64,000 nucleotides of DNA. Source: Leptodactylus fallax (Eukaryota > Chordata > Amphibia > Anura > Leptodactylidae). The notes under the pieces are model-generated. The model was given only the letters and a program-made list of their open reading frames with translations, was not told where the DNA came from and ran no database searches. Position numbers and translations under genes: made by a program. The stretch lies in contig CAMRHE010000356.1 of NCBI GenBank assembly GCA_947044405.1, forward strand, positions 1,240,001-1,304,000. The letters are read 5' to 3'. This document shows, piece after piece, positions 23,395 through 35,026 of the stretch; within the stretch, counting starts at the first letter, position 1, and each line of letters opens with the position of its first letter.

Positions 23395-23650
23395 TTCATA
23401 GAATCGCATACATTAGCATTGCTCTGTTAAAAGTGAAGCTGTGAGCGCTAAAAATCTTCTGGGTGACAGATGGGCATTAACAAAAGCTGTAACGGTGCAG
23501 GAAGTTACAATGCCAATTAAAATGTAGTGGTGTGTGTAAGAGGAACTTTCTTCTTCTTAAATGAGAAATTCTAAGTGAAATTATCCCAGAAATAACAATG
23601 AAATGGCTGCAGCTGTACAAACATGAACACTTACATTGTGCCATTAAAGA
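23395..23650. other. candidate conserved non-coding block
   Basis: Non-repetitive, with GGTGACAGATGGGCATTAAC, GCCAATTAAAATG and ACATTAGCATT words. No frame. Conservation is only inferred. Confidence 0.3.
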
Positions 23651-23728
23651 TATGAAAAAGGAAATGCTACTTGATATTCAAAGGGCTTGTCGGTTTTCAA
23701 ACACCCCATTAGGTAAGTCTCCATGAGT

Positions 23729-23986
23729 CTAAGGCCCTACGCAGCGAGCTGCAGGAAAAAAAAAAACGCTGCGAAAAAGACCGTGGCTAAAATGCTTAGT
23801 TTTTCACAGAAACCCCTTTCTGCCCCTAATATACTTATATGGAAAACGCCAGAGTTTCCGTAGTTGACATGGTGAGATTTTCAAAAACAATCGCTGCTTT
23901 TCCGCTGTGGATTAGCCAGAATCCCATCCACTTTGCATTTCCGTTGCAGCAAAAACGCTGCATTTTTGAAACGTGGGGCCCCAGCC
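23729..23986. mobile_element. hairpin element family A, copy A6
   Basis: Starts CTAAGGCCCTACGCAGCG, has the ATATGGAAAACGCCAG block and GATTAGCCAGAATCCCATCC, and closes AACGTGGGGCCCCAGCC before TTAA at 23987-23990. Confidence 0.75.
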
Positions 23987-23997
23987 TTAAAGAAACT

Positions 23998-24128
23998 CCT
24001 CTCCTCACGCACAATCCCTTTAATCTTATAGTCATAGCAGACTACAGAGCACTAGCATACAGCTGATTCGATGTGTAACACATGGGCTAGATACCTAACC
24101 CTACTGTGAACTGAGAGGCGGGTACAAT
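23998..24128. repeat. repeat C, copy 2
   Basis: Shares CCTTTAATCTTATAGTCATA, CTACAGAGCACTAGCATAC, ACATGGGCTAGATACCTAA and CTGAGAGG with 15131-15251. Here it stands just outside copy A6 rather than inside a family A copy. Confidence 0.65.
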
Positions 24129-24266
24129 TGAATATTGTACAATAGGCAATACTTTGTGAGCTAAACAGCCTGGACTGTTTGTGCAGCTGCTGTTGTTGAT
24201 GTATATAGCTCACAGAGCATTACCTAGATCATATATAATTGGTCGTCTTAAAAAAAAAAAGACTTT

Positions 24267-24335
24267 TTAAGGCCAGAAAACCTCTGCGGACTTTCTGTGA
24301 AAAGCGCTGCGGGAAAAACGTGGGGCCTTAGCCTA
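24267..24335. mobile_element. hairpin element family A, fragment A7
   Basis: Only the end of the family is present: CTCTGCGGACTTTCTGTG, AAAAGCGCTGCGGGAAAAAC, GTGGGGCCTTAGCCTAA. Confidence 0.65.
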
Positions 24336-24444
24336 ATATGGGTTATGGACAGGAAATTGCATAAAATAATAAAATAACTATTTAAAATTTTTGATATTGT
24401 TGTTACTACCAGCACACAACCTCAAGTGCTTTTATTTCTGTAAA

Positions 24445-24868
24445 ACATAAGGGGGTTTTCTGAGAGTTGAATATTGACAATCTGTCCTTAGGATAGGTCA
24501 TCAAATTCTGATCGGTGAGGGTCTGACATCCATGACATCCAAAGATCAGTAGCTTTAAGCAGCAGCAGCGTTTTGGCGAATACCACTTCCACATCACAGA
24601 CCAGTGAAGTCGTGTATTCTTCATCATCACATGGTCTCCTTGCAATCGTCCCATTCAAGTGAATGGGTCTGAGTTACAATAGCAAGCACAGCCCCTGTGC
24701 AATATAAGGCTCAGTGCTTGGTACTCAGTAAACAGCTTGCAATGCTGATCTAAATTCTGCATTCTCTTCAAACAGCTGACTGAGGGGGTCCTGGGTGTCA
24801 TATTCCCACCAAATATTGATGACTTATCCTAAGGATAGGTTATCAATATTTAACTTTCAAAAAAATAT
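24445..24868. mobile_element. palindromic TTAA-type element
   Basis: ATATTGACAATCTGTCCTTA at the left pairs with CCTAAGGATAGGTTATCAAT at the right. TTAA at 24869-24872 borders it on the right and also starts the next element (24873). The left border reads ATAA, a probable one-base change from TTAA. Non-coding. Confidence 0.6.
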
Positions 24869-24872
24869 TTAA

Positions 24873-25061
24873 GGCTAGATTCAAACCAGTGCTCGCTTTC
24901 TTTTGGGGGATTCCGTTCCCCACTCCGCTTGAAAAATGCGGAGATAAATGTCCGTGGGTTCTGCGGGTAACCACTTTTTAAGCGGATTGGGTTTCCGTTT
25001 TTCGGTTCCCCAAGCGGACCCAAAGAATGGAAACCCAAGTGCAGATGTGAACCTAGAGTAA
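24873..25061. mobile_element. repeat family D, copy 1
   Basis: Begins GGCTAGATTCAAACCAGTG and ends GCAGATGTGAACCTAGAGTA. Internal words include CACTTTTTAAGCGGATTGG and CTTGAAAAATGCGGAG. It matches 27410-27650 over its whole length, with that copy longer in the middle. Confidence 0.65.
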
Positions 25062-25878
25062 TATGACCAGACTGCAGCCAGTTTCTTACAACCAGTATAC
25101 TTAGCGCACACAAATCAGACATTAGACACACATAATAAATACATATATTTTAACATAGGCAATACTAACCAATCACACCAAGTGTTTTGGTGGTTAGGAA
25201 TACCCGCCAACACCAAGTACTCTCAGATGAAGAGACCCTCTTGTGTCTCAACTAATTAGTTATATACCACTATGGTGACTGACCATAGTGGGTTGTCTCC
25301 TGTACCTAAACGCAAAATCAATAAACTTATACTATTCTTACTGAGCAAAATTACTTGGTTCTACATGGACAACCCAGTCTTCTATTTTATGTTGATAGGC
25401 CTCTTACTTCTTTAATGTGATGCTCCTTTTCCACACTGTATATAAGACAGACGCATCTCACTCTCCCATAAATAACTCCATTTATTTCTTCTTTGTTGGA
25501 ATGATTTGGCAGTATGGTACTCTTATGGTCCATGCTCCACATCAAGTAGAAACAGCAGAAATAGTGAAAAAACTGCACAGTCTCTTGTTCTCCTAGATTC
25601 AGAAGGGAAACTCTTGCTATGTGTCACCGATCCATAAGCATTTATGCTTGACAAAGATATCTGCACTGAATATAAAATACTTCAGCTATCTCCTGCAGTA
25701 CCACTGAAATGAATAGAATGGGGGCGCACCTTTCTGACCATTGATCCATTCAAACAGGGAAGCAAAACACCTATGCTCTAGTGATTGGTGGTAGTCCCCG
25801 CAGTCTGACCTCTACAGATCTGCAATTTATTTCCTGTTTTCTGGATATAGGATAAGTTGATGTAGTGAGAAAATTCCT
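25062..25878. other. intergenic; right half of a TTAA-type element at the end
   Basis: Mostly unassigned. The last 60 bases (GATATAGGATAAGTTGATG ... AATTCC before TTAA at 25879-25882) resemble the right end of palindromic TTAA elements such as 24445-24868. Confidence 0.4.
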
Positions 25879-25882
25879 TTAA

Positions 25883-26193
25883 GGCTAAGGTCCCACGCAA
25901 CAAATCTCTGGCAAAAAGCCCTGTGGAAAAGACCACAGCAGAAACGCATCGTGTTTTTTTCCACATTACTTTTCAGAGAAAGTCTGCAGAGTTTTCTTCT
26001 TTCTGTACCTATTATACCTATAGGGAAACCACCAGCATTTCCGTAGATATAATTGACATGCTGCGATTTGCAAAAACGCAACGGTTTTTGAAGTCGCATC
26101 ACTTCTGCGGATATTTTTCTGCAATTCTGGCTAATCCCATCCACTTTGCAGGTACTGTAATCTAGAGGATTTCTGCTGCGGCCAAACGCCTCA
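25883..26193. mobile_element. hairpin element family A, copy A8
   Basis: Follows TTAA at 25879-25882 with GGCTAAGGTCCCACGC, then GCATCGTGTTTTTTTCCAC, CCGTAGATATAATTGACATG and CAATTCTGGCTAATCCCATC. The right end is eroded (GCTGCGGCCAAACGCC). Confidence 0.7.
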
Positions 26194-26221
26194 ATGCTCA
26201 ATGTCCTTTTTTTTTATTCAG

Positions 26222-26524
26222 TTTGGTACAATTTAAAGGGGTTTTCCAGGAATTTAAAAAAAAAAAAAAAAAAAAAAAAGAAACTATGTAAATGCTTTGT
26301 TAGTCCCCACCAGTCTCCATTTACTTGCTTGCAATGATGATGTTACGTACATCCATGTGACTGCTGCAGAGGTAACATTATAGTATGAGACTGCTGGGGC
26401 CAGTGATTAGCTGCAAAGCTCTTGTGGATGTGCGTGATGTCATCAGTGTCGGGAGGTAAAATTGTTGGGGTCCATAGGGGCAGCAGTGCTGACTGTGCAG
26501 GCATTGGTTTTTTGGTTTTTTTAA
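26222..26524. other. A-tract and unassigned spacer
   Basis: An A tract spans about 26258-26279 after AAAGGGGTTTTCCAGG, which is a TTAA-type left end. Nothing else was recognised up to the TTAA at 26521-26524. Confidence 0.4.
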
Positions 26525-26980
26525 AGGGAACCTGTCAGGTCATTTTTCAACATCAAACATGCCCAGGCAGCTGCAGCAGATGTAATGCAATTTGCAATAA
26601 TGTCCATAAAGCAGGTCTATGATCCCAAAACCACTTTAGGCTAAGGAAAAAACGCTGCAGAAACGCATTGCGGTTTTTCTCGCAGTGCTTTTCATAGAAA
26701 GTCTGCAGAGTTTTCCTCTGCAGACTTTCTCTCTCTATTATATCTATACGGAAAATGCCAGCGTTTCCATAGGTATAATTGCCATTTTTGAAATCACAGC
26801 ATTTCCACAGTAGAATTTTTTTCTGCAATGTGTGGATTGGGATTATCTAGAATCCCATCCACTTTGCAGGTACTGTAAAACGCCACAGGTTTTTTCCGCG
26901 CCGTTTACACTAAGCGCTTTACATTATGTTGCAGCTTCTGGATCCTGTCTGTGGTCAAAAAATGACCCGACAGTTTCCCT
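26525..26980. mobile_element. TTAA-type element with AGGGAACCTGTCA ends, split by hairpin A9
   Basis: The left end AGGGAACCTGTCAGGTCA after TTAA at 26521-26524 pairs with TGACCCGACAGTTTCCCT at the right end (26980). The right border reads CTAA, one change from TTAA. About 280 bp of family A sequence sits inside. A related left end (AGGGAACCTGACAG) occurs near 51682. Confidence 0.7.
26635..26915. mobile_element. hairpin element family A, copy A9, nested
   Basis: GGCTAAGGAAAAAACGCTGC begins it, with the CTGCAGAGTTTTCCTCTGCA hairpin, CATAGGTATAATTGCC and CAATGTGTGGATTGGG following. It lies inside the element 26525-26980. Confidence 0.75.
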
Positions 26981-27409
26981 CTAAATTTTTTTTAACATTT
27001 CTGGACATCTCCTTTGAACAAATCATTCTAGTAAACTTAAATTATTTTCCAGAACCTCTTACTAGTTGCTGTTCCTGCAATCCCTTTAGTAGATATAATT
27101 TGCTGAATTGACAGACTACTGTGTGCCATGCATGACTCAGGCCTTATTCACACACACAATTTTTACATACATGTTTCAGTCGTATTTTTTTACAGAAAGA
27201 ACATGGACACATTGATTTCAGTGTAATGACTCGCATTATTTACGGACAGTAGTCTATAATATAAAACTTTATTTTTGTTCGTTTTACAAATTATGGGCAG
27301 CCTTTAAAGTTAAAAAAAAAAAAACAGATAACATACAGATGTCACCTATGTTTGAACATTTTTCACAGGCAAGTACATTGAAAAAGATATAATAAAAGGA
27401 TATGCGAAT
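26981..27409. other. intergenic with a MITE-like fragment
   Basis: The stretch 27120-27245 (GGCCTTATTCACACACAC ... TTACGGACAG) resembles the ends of element 17335-17753 but lacks a partner end. An A tract lies near 27313-27324. Confidence 0.35.
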
Positions 27410-27650
27410 AAGGCTTGGTTCGAATTTGCACTCGTCGATCGCTCGAGGATTCTGTTTCCCATTTTGCTTGAAAAATGCAGAGAGAAAAGTCTTGAAAGCA
27501 GGAATTTTCTCTACACATTTTACGGGCGGAAACCTGGTGAACCCCATTATAGTCTAACCGCTTTTTAAGCAGATTGGGTTTCTGTTTTTCGGATTCCCAA
27601 GCAAACCTGAAGAATGTAAACCCAAGCGCAGATGTGAACCTAGAGTAAGA
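27410..27650. mobile_element. repeat family D, copy 2
   Basis: AAGGCTTGGTTCGAATTTGC at the left, CGCTTTTTAAGCAGATTGGG inside and GCAGATGTGAACCTAGAGTA at the right match 24873-25061. Confidence 0.65.
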
Positions 27651-27884
27651 CCTAATGTGTATGTAGTGACGTGGCTTGAAGATGGACATTACCCTTAGAA
27701 GGCTCTAAGGTAAGGCTACTGATTGATTCCCTTTATATAACCATAAATGGTGGCTGTTATGTTTCAATATAGTTAGATATGTCAAACATATCCTGTATAT
27801 AATGTAGAAGAACTGAATGCATAAACAAGATTTCTCCCACATTGAATGTACATTTAAATGGTTTTTTTCCCCCCCGCATATTCC

Positions 27885-28130
27885 AAGTGTAGAACAGATC
27901 ATTACAAGCCATGCAAATCACGGGAGGTGTGGATCCGGCTTCAGAGATCAGGCTTCTTCCCCAGCAATGATTAACATGCAGCAGACTCTGTTCCTCTCCT
28001 CCTGTCAGGCTCTGCCGCTTGTCTGCAGGATGGCAGGAGGGAATTATCATTTTCTTACAGCAGCCTCTGCCATCACAGATAGGAGCTAAAAAAAATGAGG
28101 TCAATTAAGCAATTTAGCTCGGACCACCGT
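27885..28130. other. candidate conserved non-coding block
   Basis: Non-repetitive and GC-moderate, with an octamer-like ATGCAAAT and homeobox-like GGAATTATCATTTT and GTCAATTAAGCAATTTAG. It has no long open frame with coding character. Conservation is only inferred. Confidence 0.35.
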
Positions 28131-28986
28131 ACACAGACACACAAAATATAATCTAACTTATCACTCCATTACAACAGATGCAAAACCACTGAAGAATAGC
28201 TTGCTGCAGATTTGTTCTGGTTTATTTTCTACATGGATGGAAGTCTTCAAGGATATTCACCACATGATGAGATGAAAGTGCAATACATGGACTTCGCAAG
28301 CAGTCATTCCTTGATTCTGAATAGCTGGGTAACATCATAGGTATGTAAGCGCCTGCATGATGCCACAAAGTACAGACGTGCACAAAATGCAAAGGATGCA
28401 GCAGAAAAGGACTTGTATTAGAGATGACAGATTTATCCTACAGAAATCATGTACTTATAGAACTGGAGATCTTAAGTATTGTTCTTAAGTAGCTGCTTGC
28501 AAGAAGACACAAGATTTGTAGAAGTCATACCACACAGTCTGGATACACTTGCTATATGATAATGAGAATTTATACTTTATCTGTGGACGTACGGTTTACA
28601 TTGTGGAAGAGATCTTTCTCAACAAGTCACCCAAGCTTGTGGAGTGAGGACATTTATTTGCACAGCATGTGTAGATAGACTATAAAGGTAATGAAGGTCA
28701 CAGATGTGAGCAGCAATTCAGTGACCTAAAAAGAATTCAACACCAAATTTATACCGCTGAATAGCGTAATTCTGAGAATAGTTCTAGCATCAGAGAGGGG
28801 GTGTGGTTAAGGTCCAGACCTCATGTGACATTCTGATATAGCAGAGCTGAATTTGTTAACTTTTTTGAGTTCACATTTACCTTTGACCTTTTTATACATG
28901 GTTACCATGTACAGTATATGTTAGTATCCTTTAGTTCTTGTTATACAATAGAAATCTGTTTAATGTAGCAGACTATTTAAGCAATA

Positions 28987-29022
<36 letters not shown>

Positions 29023-29955
29023 GATCTATCTATCTATTTGTATATATACTGTATATATAAGGTGCAGTTACAGATTATTAAAAGCCAATATAAATGTAAT
29101 CCTGAAGTGTCGGTTTTATTAAAATTTAAGTTTATTGGAAGTAATATTAATCCTGGTGTAATAAAAAGTTATTTAGTGTTTCAATATACTTTTTGTATAA
29201 ATTCATCATGATTTTCAAGATCTCATAGCTCATAGGACTCCCCATAGGGTATGAAGATATGTCCTGGTCATGTAATGGACACACAGGTGCACAACTTGCT
29301 AAAAGATATAGATCTGATCACATGCTCTGGATTGATTTTTATCCCCTGGTATAAACAGTGAACGTTCCCATTGAAGACAGCAAGCACAGATCTTAAACTG
29401 ATACAGAAAGTATGTCAGAAAATTGTATTTTACTGGACAAAGACAAATTTCATTGGAGGAACCTGGAATTTTATTAGCACGTGGTTTTGGATACACAGAA
29501 TGAAAGAAAAGTGAGTTTGAAGACTATGACATCAGATCATCAGACAGCCCTCAATGATATCTTTATGAGGGTTTATAGCTATTTACATTGAGTGTCTCAG
29601 TATGGTTTAACTATATTTGAGTAATTTGTCTAAGTATGCAGAATTCCCAAGTGTTAAGGTCTCTACAGAGAAGGTAGTTCCAACAGTAAGACAGTAAGAG
29701 TGTGTTTTAGAATTAAGCCACTAGGTATATGGTATGTACCATGAAACAAGTTGTATTAGTGTGTTGCTATATGTATCATTTTGTAATTCCCTTGGCTATC
29801 TGATTTGCTTCCATGGATAAATAAGTATTTATGTTATGATAGTCAATATAATGTTAGATCACTGGCAGGTCCCCCACATTACTAGTACAGGGTCCGGAGT
29901 CCCTCCACTCCTCCTTATCATTAACCCTTTTGTCAGCACTCAGCTCTTTCTGTAA
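28131..29955. other. intergenic, mostly unassigned
   Basis: No repeat ends or coding frames recognised, apart from the tetranucleotide repeat listed separately. Confidence 0.45.
28986..29036. repeat. (TATC)n microsatellite
   Basis: About 12 units of TATC with one CGAT variant near 29021. Confidence 0.95.
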
Positions 29956-30479
29956 CTACCATGCAGGGCCGGCGTTAGGGGGGGGGGGGCAAACTGGGCA
30001 ATTGCCCAGGGCCCCGTCCCCAAAGGGGCCCCCGGGATCCGGAGCCTGATGACTCCAGATCCCGGAGTCAGGCCCGGCCAAAGCAATAACAGAAAGGGAC
30101 CGCAGGGCCCCTTTCCGAGGTGAGTGAAAATAACAAACATTTTTACTCACCTGTCCTTGGCGTCCGACGTCATCTTCTGGCGTTCCGGACATCACTGCTG
30201 AGGCGCTGAGGCCTGGCCTCAGCGGTCACGTGGGGCGTGCCTCACGTAATCGCTGAGGCCCAATCACAGGCCTCAGAGGTGACGTCCACAACGCGTGACG
30301 TTAGCCGCAGAGAAGAAGAAGCGGTCACCGGCGGGGATAGCGGAGCAGTGCGAGGGAGGCCCAGGAGAGGTAAGACAAGGTGAGTATAACTGTTTGTTAT
30401 TTTACCTTACTTACCCTGGGCCTTCGATTATTATACCCTGGGGTCTGAAGAGACCCCAGAATATAATATAATAATAGCA

Positions 30480-32110
30480 CTGTAGGGCCCCTGTGGAGCA
30501 TTATACTGGGGGCCCCCTCTGGATAGCATATTATACTGGGGGGCCCCCTCTGGATAGCATATTATACTGGGGGGCCCCCTCTGGATAGCATATTATACTG
30601 TGTGGGGCCACTGTGGAGCATTATACTGGGGAAGGGGCCCCTCTGGATAGCATGTTATATTCTGTGGGGCCTCTATGGAAAATTATAATGTGTGGGGGAG
30701 GGGGGCCTCTGGAGATAATGTTATATTCTGAGGGGCCACTTTGGAACATTATGCTCTCCAGAGGGGCCCCCAGTATAATGCTCCAAAGTGGCCCCACAGA
30801 ATATAACATGCTCTCCAGAGCCCCCCCACTTTATAATACTCCATAGAGGCCCCGCAGAATATAACATGTTCTCCAGAGGGCCCCCTCCCCAGTATAATGC
30901 TCCACAGTGGCCCCACACAGTATAATATGCTTTCCAGAGCCCCCCAGTATAATGCTCCACTGTGGCCCCACACAGTATAATATGCTCTCCAGAGGGGCCC
31001 CCAGTATATTATACTGTGTGGGGCCACCGTGGAGCATTATACTGGGGGGGGGGGGCACTGGAGAGCATGTTATACTGTTTTGGGCCACTGTGGAGCATTA
31101 TACTGGGGGGGGCTCTGGAGAGCATATTATACTGTTTTGGGCCACTGTGAGTATTATACTGGGGAAACCTCTCTGGGCAGTATATTATACTGTGTGGAGG
31201 CCATTCTGGAGCATGTTATACTGAGTGGAGTCACTGTGGAGAATTATTCTGGGGGGGGACATCAGCATAGCTTATTATATTGCATGGCACCACTGTGGGG
31301 CATTATTTGGGGGGGACTAATGAGCATTATACTAGGGGGCCCTCTGGGGAGCATATTATACTGCGTGGGGCCTACTGTGGAACATTACACTGGGGGGACG
31401 CTCTGGGGAGCATAATATATTGCGTGGGGCCACTGTGGAGCAAAATACTGGAGGGGGCACTGTGGAGCATTATACTAGCAGGGGCCCTCTGGGGAGCATA
31501 TTATACTATGGGCCACTGTGGAGTTTTATACTGGGGGAATGGACAGTGTAGGGAGCCTGTTATACTGTGTGGGGCCACTGTGAAGTGTATTATATTGTGT
31601 GGGGCTTTTCGGGAGCATATTATACTCTGTGGGGCCATTGTAGAGTATTATACTGGGGGGGACTGTGGGGAACATATTATACTGTGGGGGACCACTGTGG
31701 AGCATTATACTGGGGGAACCCCTCTGGGGAGTATATTATACTGTGTGGAGGTCATTATGGAGCATGTTATACTGTGTTAGGCCACTGGAGCATTATACTG
31801 GGGGGGCATTGTGGGGTGCATATTATACTGTATGGAGCATATTATATTGTGTGGGGCTGCTGGTGAGCATATTGTACTGTCTGGGGCCACTAAGGGGTAA
31901 TATACTGTGTGGGCCACTGTGGAGTATTATACTGTGTGGAGCCTTACAAACCATGTGGGACCACAATGGGGGGCTCAGGGGAGCATTTTATACTGTGTGG
32001 GGTCACTGTGGAGCATTATATACCATGTGGGGAAACTGGAGGGCTCAGGAGAGCATTTTATATTGTGGAGCATTATATACCATGTAGAGCATTAAACTGT
32101 GTGTGGGGGG
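30480..32110. repeat. GC-rich minisatellite, about 30-bp monomers in about 60-bp dimers, partly inverted
   Basis: Monomers alternate between CCACTGTGGAGCATTATACT and CTGGAGAGCATATTATACTG types joined by G runs. The segment 30750-31012 is in the opposite orientation to both sides, giving a large inverted arrangement. The near-multiple-of-three period keeps frames open on both strands; these are not genes. Confidence 0.9.
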
Positions 32111-32439
32111 GGGGGGCTCACAATTCCTGCTGGCAGCCCTGTGTGCTATGTCTGCATCACAGCTCCCTCACTATAATCTTGCACATACGTGTAGTGCTCC
32201 ATGGCCATGTCATTCCCCTTACAGTACTGTGCATGAACTGGCCATGGAGTTATTGAGGCCTGCACAGTACTATAGGGGCTGACTATATGGGGAACATACT
32301 CAGTAATGCCGCATAGTCAACACATATGTAAGACTTCAGTGAAGGAGCCGTGGTGTAGGCTATTAGCAGGAAGCTGTTGGGTGGAGCCCCAGAACAAGTT
32401 CCTTTGGTGGGCCTAAGGCCCTTCAGTCCGACACTGTAT

Positions 32440-32815
32440 AATGGAGAACTATTATATATAAGGGAGGGTTACTATATATAATTGGGAAACTTAAGTATGA
32501 GGGGGCTTTTATTTATAAGAGGGGAACTATTTATAAGGGGGGTATAATTGTTAAGTGGGCTTATTTATAAAGGGGGCTATTAGTGATAATGGGGACTATT
32601 ATTTATAAGGGTAACTATTATTTATGAGGGCGCTATTATTAATAAGGGAGCAGTATTATTTTTACGGGGTGACTGTTACTGATAAGGGGGGATATTACTG
32701 ATACAGGGCACTATTTATCATTTATAAGGGAGCTATTATTAATAAAGGTATAAGATTATTTATAAGCAGGGGCTATTATTTATAAGGAGGCGCTATAATA
32801 ACTGATGACTGGGTG
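32440..32815. repeat. AT-rich minisatellite, degenerate 20-30 bp units
   Basis: Units based on GGGGCTATTATTTATAAGG are repeated about 15 times with variable spacing. Confidence 0.75.
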
Positions 32816-33024
32816 CAAAATCTATTAGGGGGTACAAAGGTGCTCATTTGAATTGTATGTGGTAAAATGGGGCTTGTTATTACTTTTTTGTTGGCAGAAA
32901 GGAGGCGTTATTATAGGGGTTGTCACTGGAAGACGATGGTGTTGTTTGCATATCAGCATTTGGGGCCCCGCTTTTAATTTTTGCCCAGGGCCCCACTTTG
33001 TCTAAAACCGGCCCTGCTACCATG

Positions 33025-34539
33025 CAGATGTATGGAGAAAGAGCACGTTTGACCAGCGATTCATACAAACCTCTCCTCACTAGGGTTGTACTAGTGCATT
33101 AGAAAAGAGGCCTCGATACGCACATACTAGTGGTCAGTGACAGTCTAGTAGAGGGCCCCCCAGAAATCTAACATTTATTACTTCATCCATAATGTGGACA
33201 AAGTGGGAGAATTGCATTAAATACATAAATGTTATATCGCCTGTGTTCCAGCACCACCAGTCTTTTTTAACTTGGCTGCAGAATGACTATGCACATGACT
33301 GCTGCAGCCAATGACAGGCCTCAGTGGTCTCGTGCTATACACCGCTGAGGCCAGTCATTGGCTGCGGTAGTTGTAGACAGGCACTTTATCACTGAAGCTT
33401 AGCAGATAAGGATCACCAGGGACTATTGGAGTGTCAGTGCAGGATGATTTTAATAGGTAAGTATTGGGTGGTTTGTTATTTTATGCAATTATCTCTCTTG
33501 GCTACATTTTTCATGATTTCAGAAAACTCCTTTAACTTTATGTAATCTCCATTGAGAGCTCAGTCTCTCATTTGTATCAATTAATTTATTGTGATAGCAA
33601 TATCAAACATGTCATAGAGAAATATGTCATAGGTCACTATATTCACATATCGTCTGCAGTTTGTGCTGTCATAAGTGCTACTATATAATGTGTCGTTACC
33701 TTTTAAGATTACCCATGGAAACTTACAGTGACTATCTGGTGTATGTATGACAATAAGCCCGATCCTTGTACCATATGTACATACCTTAGTGCAGTCCAAC
33801 AATGTGACAGTATGTAGAAGCCAGCTGAGTAAAATAGTAATTTACACTCCATTTATTCATGTGATAACATACGGTCTCACTTGCCTCCTTTGGAGGATGC
33901 TGAAATTGCTTAGCAACACTCTTGGGTCCATTTCTTTAAAGCACAACACAGCTCACAGATGTGACTTTAATGCTGTTTGTAAGCCCCAAGGTTCTTAAAT
34001 GCATAATCAACCTTTTTTTCTAATTTGGTTATCTAAGTACATGAAATAGTTATCGCTTCCCTATTGGAGTAATTTACATATTCACATCTCAAGCATGAAA
34101 GTGAATAAGAGTATCTGATTAACCACTGATTTGCCCAAGAGGTTGAGCAATATCCAGCCACATTTTAATAATATGTTAACTCTCCTTGTCCTGACATGAC
34201 CTGTAACTAAAGCGAAACTCCAGTCTTCTTTTTTTTCCTTTATGCACCTATTCCTCCAATATATAAAATTTATTTAATTATTCCTTTCTATCTGAAAATT
34301 CACAGGATCCTTCTATTTAGTTGGTTCATGTGATCTCATTGTAACCTACTAGGAATTACATATCTGTCTGTTCTCTCCAAAAGTCACACCAGAACCTCCT
34401 GTATGATGAAACTGCATGGACTGCTCCACACAGACTCTCCACATGAGGGACACAACCTCCCATCACTAGCTACAGATGATGATTAGACAGGTTCCTGTCA
34501 TGCAGTTATGAGGAAGATCACAGTTCAGATCCTCTAAGG
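33025..34539. other. intergenic with a CCAAT cassette and possible enhancer-like stretch
   Basis: 33290-33375 holds a palindromic GC-rich cassette (CTGCAGCCAATGACAGGCC ... TCATTGGCTGCGG) also found in several transposons here. 34020-34200 is non-repetitive and AT-rich. No genes were recognised. Confidence 0.4.
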
Positions 34540-34830
34540 CCAAGTTCACATCTGCTACAGAGTCACTGTTGGAGACTCCATCACAGAAACTGACAAAAAA
34601 TGTCCTTCATGGAGGACATTTCGCGGACCCCCCCCCCGGGCCCCGTCTCTGCCGCTTAGTCAGTTTGAAAACGGTGGACACCCAGTGGACCTCATTATAG
34701 TCAATGGGGTCCGCTGTTTAAGCAGTCCTGCTCTCCTTCGTTCGGGTCTACTGGCAGACCCAAATGACAGAGGGGGGGCCCGACTTAACCACGGAACAAT
34801 GGGCTAACGTGAACATGATAAAGGGAAAAA
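34540..34830. mobile_element. MITE-like fragment
   Basis: AAGGCCAAGTTCACATCTGC at the left and CTAACGTGAACATG at the right suggest inverted ends of the GTTCACAT type, with CATTATAGTCAATGGGGTCC inside. The ends are too diverged to fix boundaries. Confidence 0.4.
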
Positions 34831-34987
34831 AAGACTAGCATAACTGTATATTTATGGTCTCTTAAAGACAAGCAGGTGAAGTGGATAAAAAGTGACTCGT
34901 TGGAGGGGAGAAGGCAAGGGGGCACAAGGGGGAGAGGGTGGCTCAGGGGTGGTGAGTATAATGAAAAGAAAGAGGAAGGGTTTTAAT

Positions 34988-35026
34988 GGGGGGGGGGGGG
35001 AAAAAAAAAAAAAAAAAAAAAAAAAA
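34988..35026. repeat. G13 then A26 homopolymer
   Basis: Thirteen G followed by twenty-six A directly upstream of the SINE. Confidence 0.9.

Larger units (their letters stand above)
29964..33016. mobile_element. 3-kb hAT non-autonomous element filled with minisatellite
   Basis: CAGGGCCGGCGTTAG at 29964 and AAAACCGGCCCTG ending at 33016 are inverted ends. The flanking octamer CTACCATG is repeated exactly at 29956-29963 and 33017-33024, the 8-bp duplication expected for hAT. The interior has a GC-rich first part with a CCAAT/E-box cassette (30200-30300), a large GC-rich minisatellite (30480-32110) and a second, AT-rich minisatellite (32440-32815). A foreign-looking right end (CAGTCCGACACTG) sits at about 32420-32432. 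No transposase. Confidence 0.9.

Noticed and set aside
30613..32256. Many overlapping long open frames on both strands
   Set aside because: They follow the near-multiple-of-three period of the minisatellite and read as repetitive text on either strand; no domain or start context.
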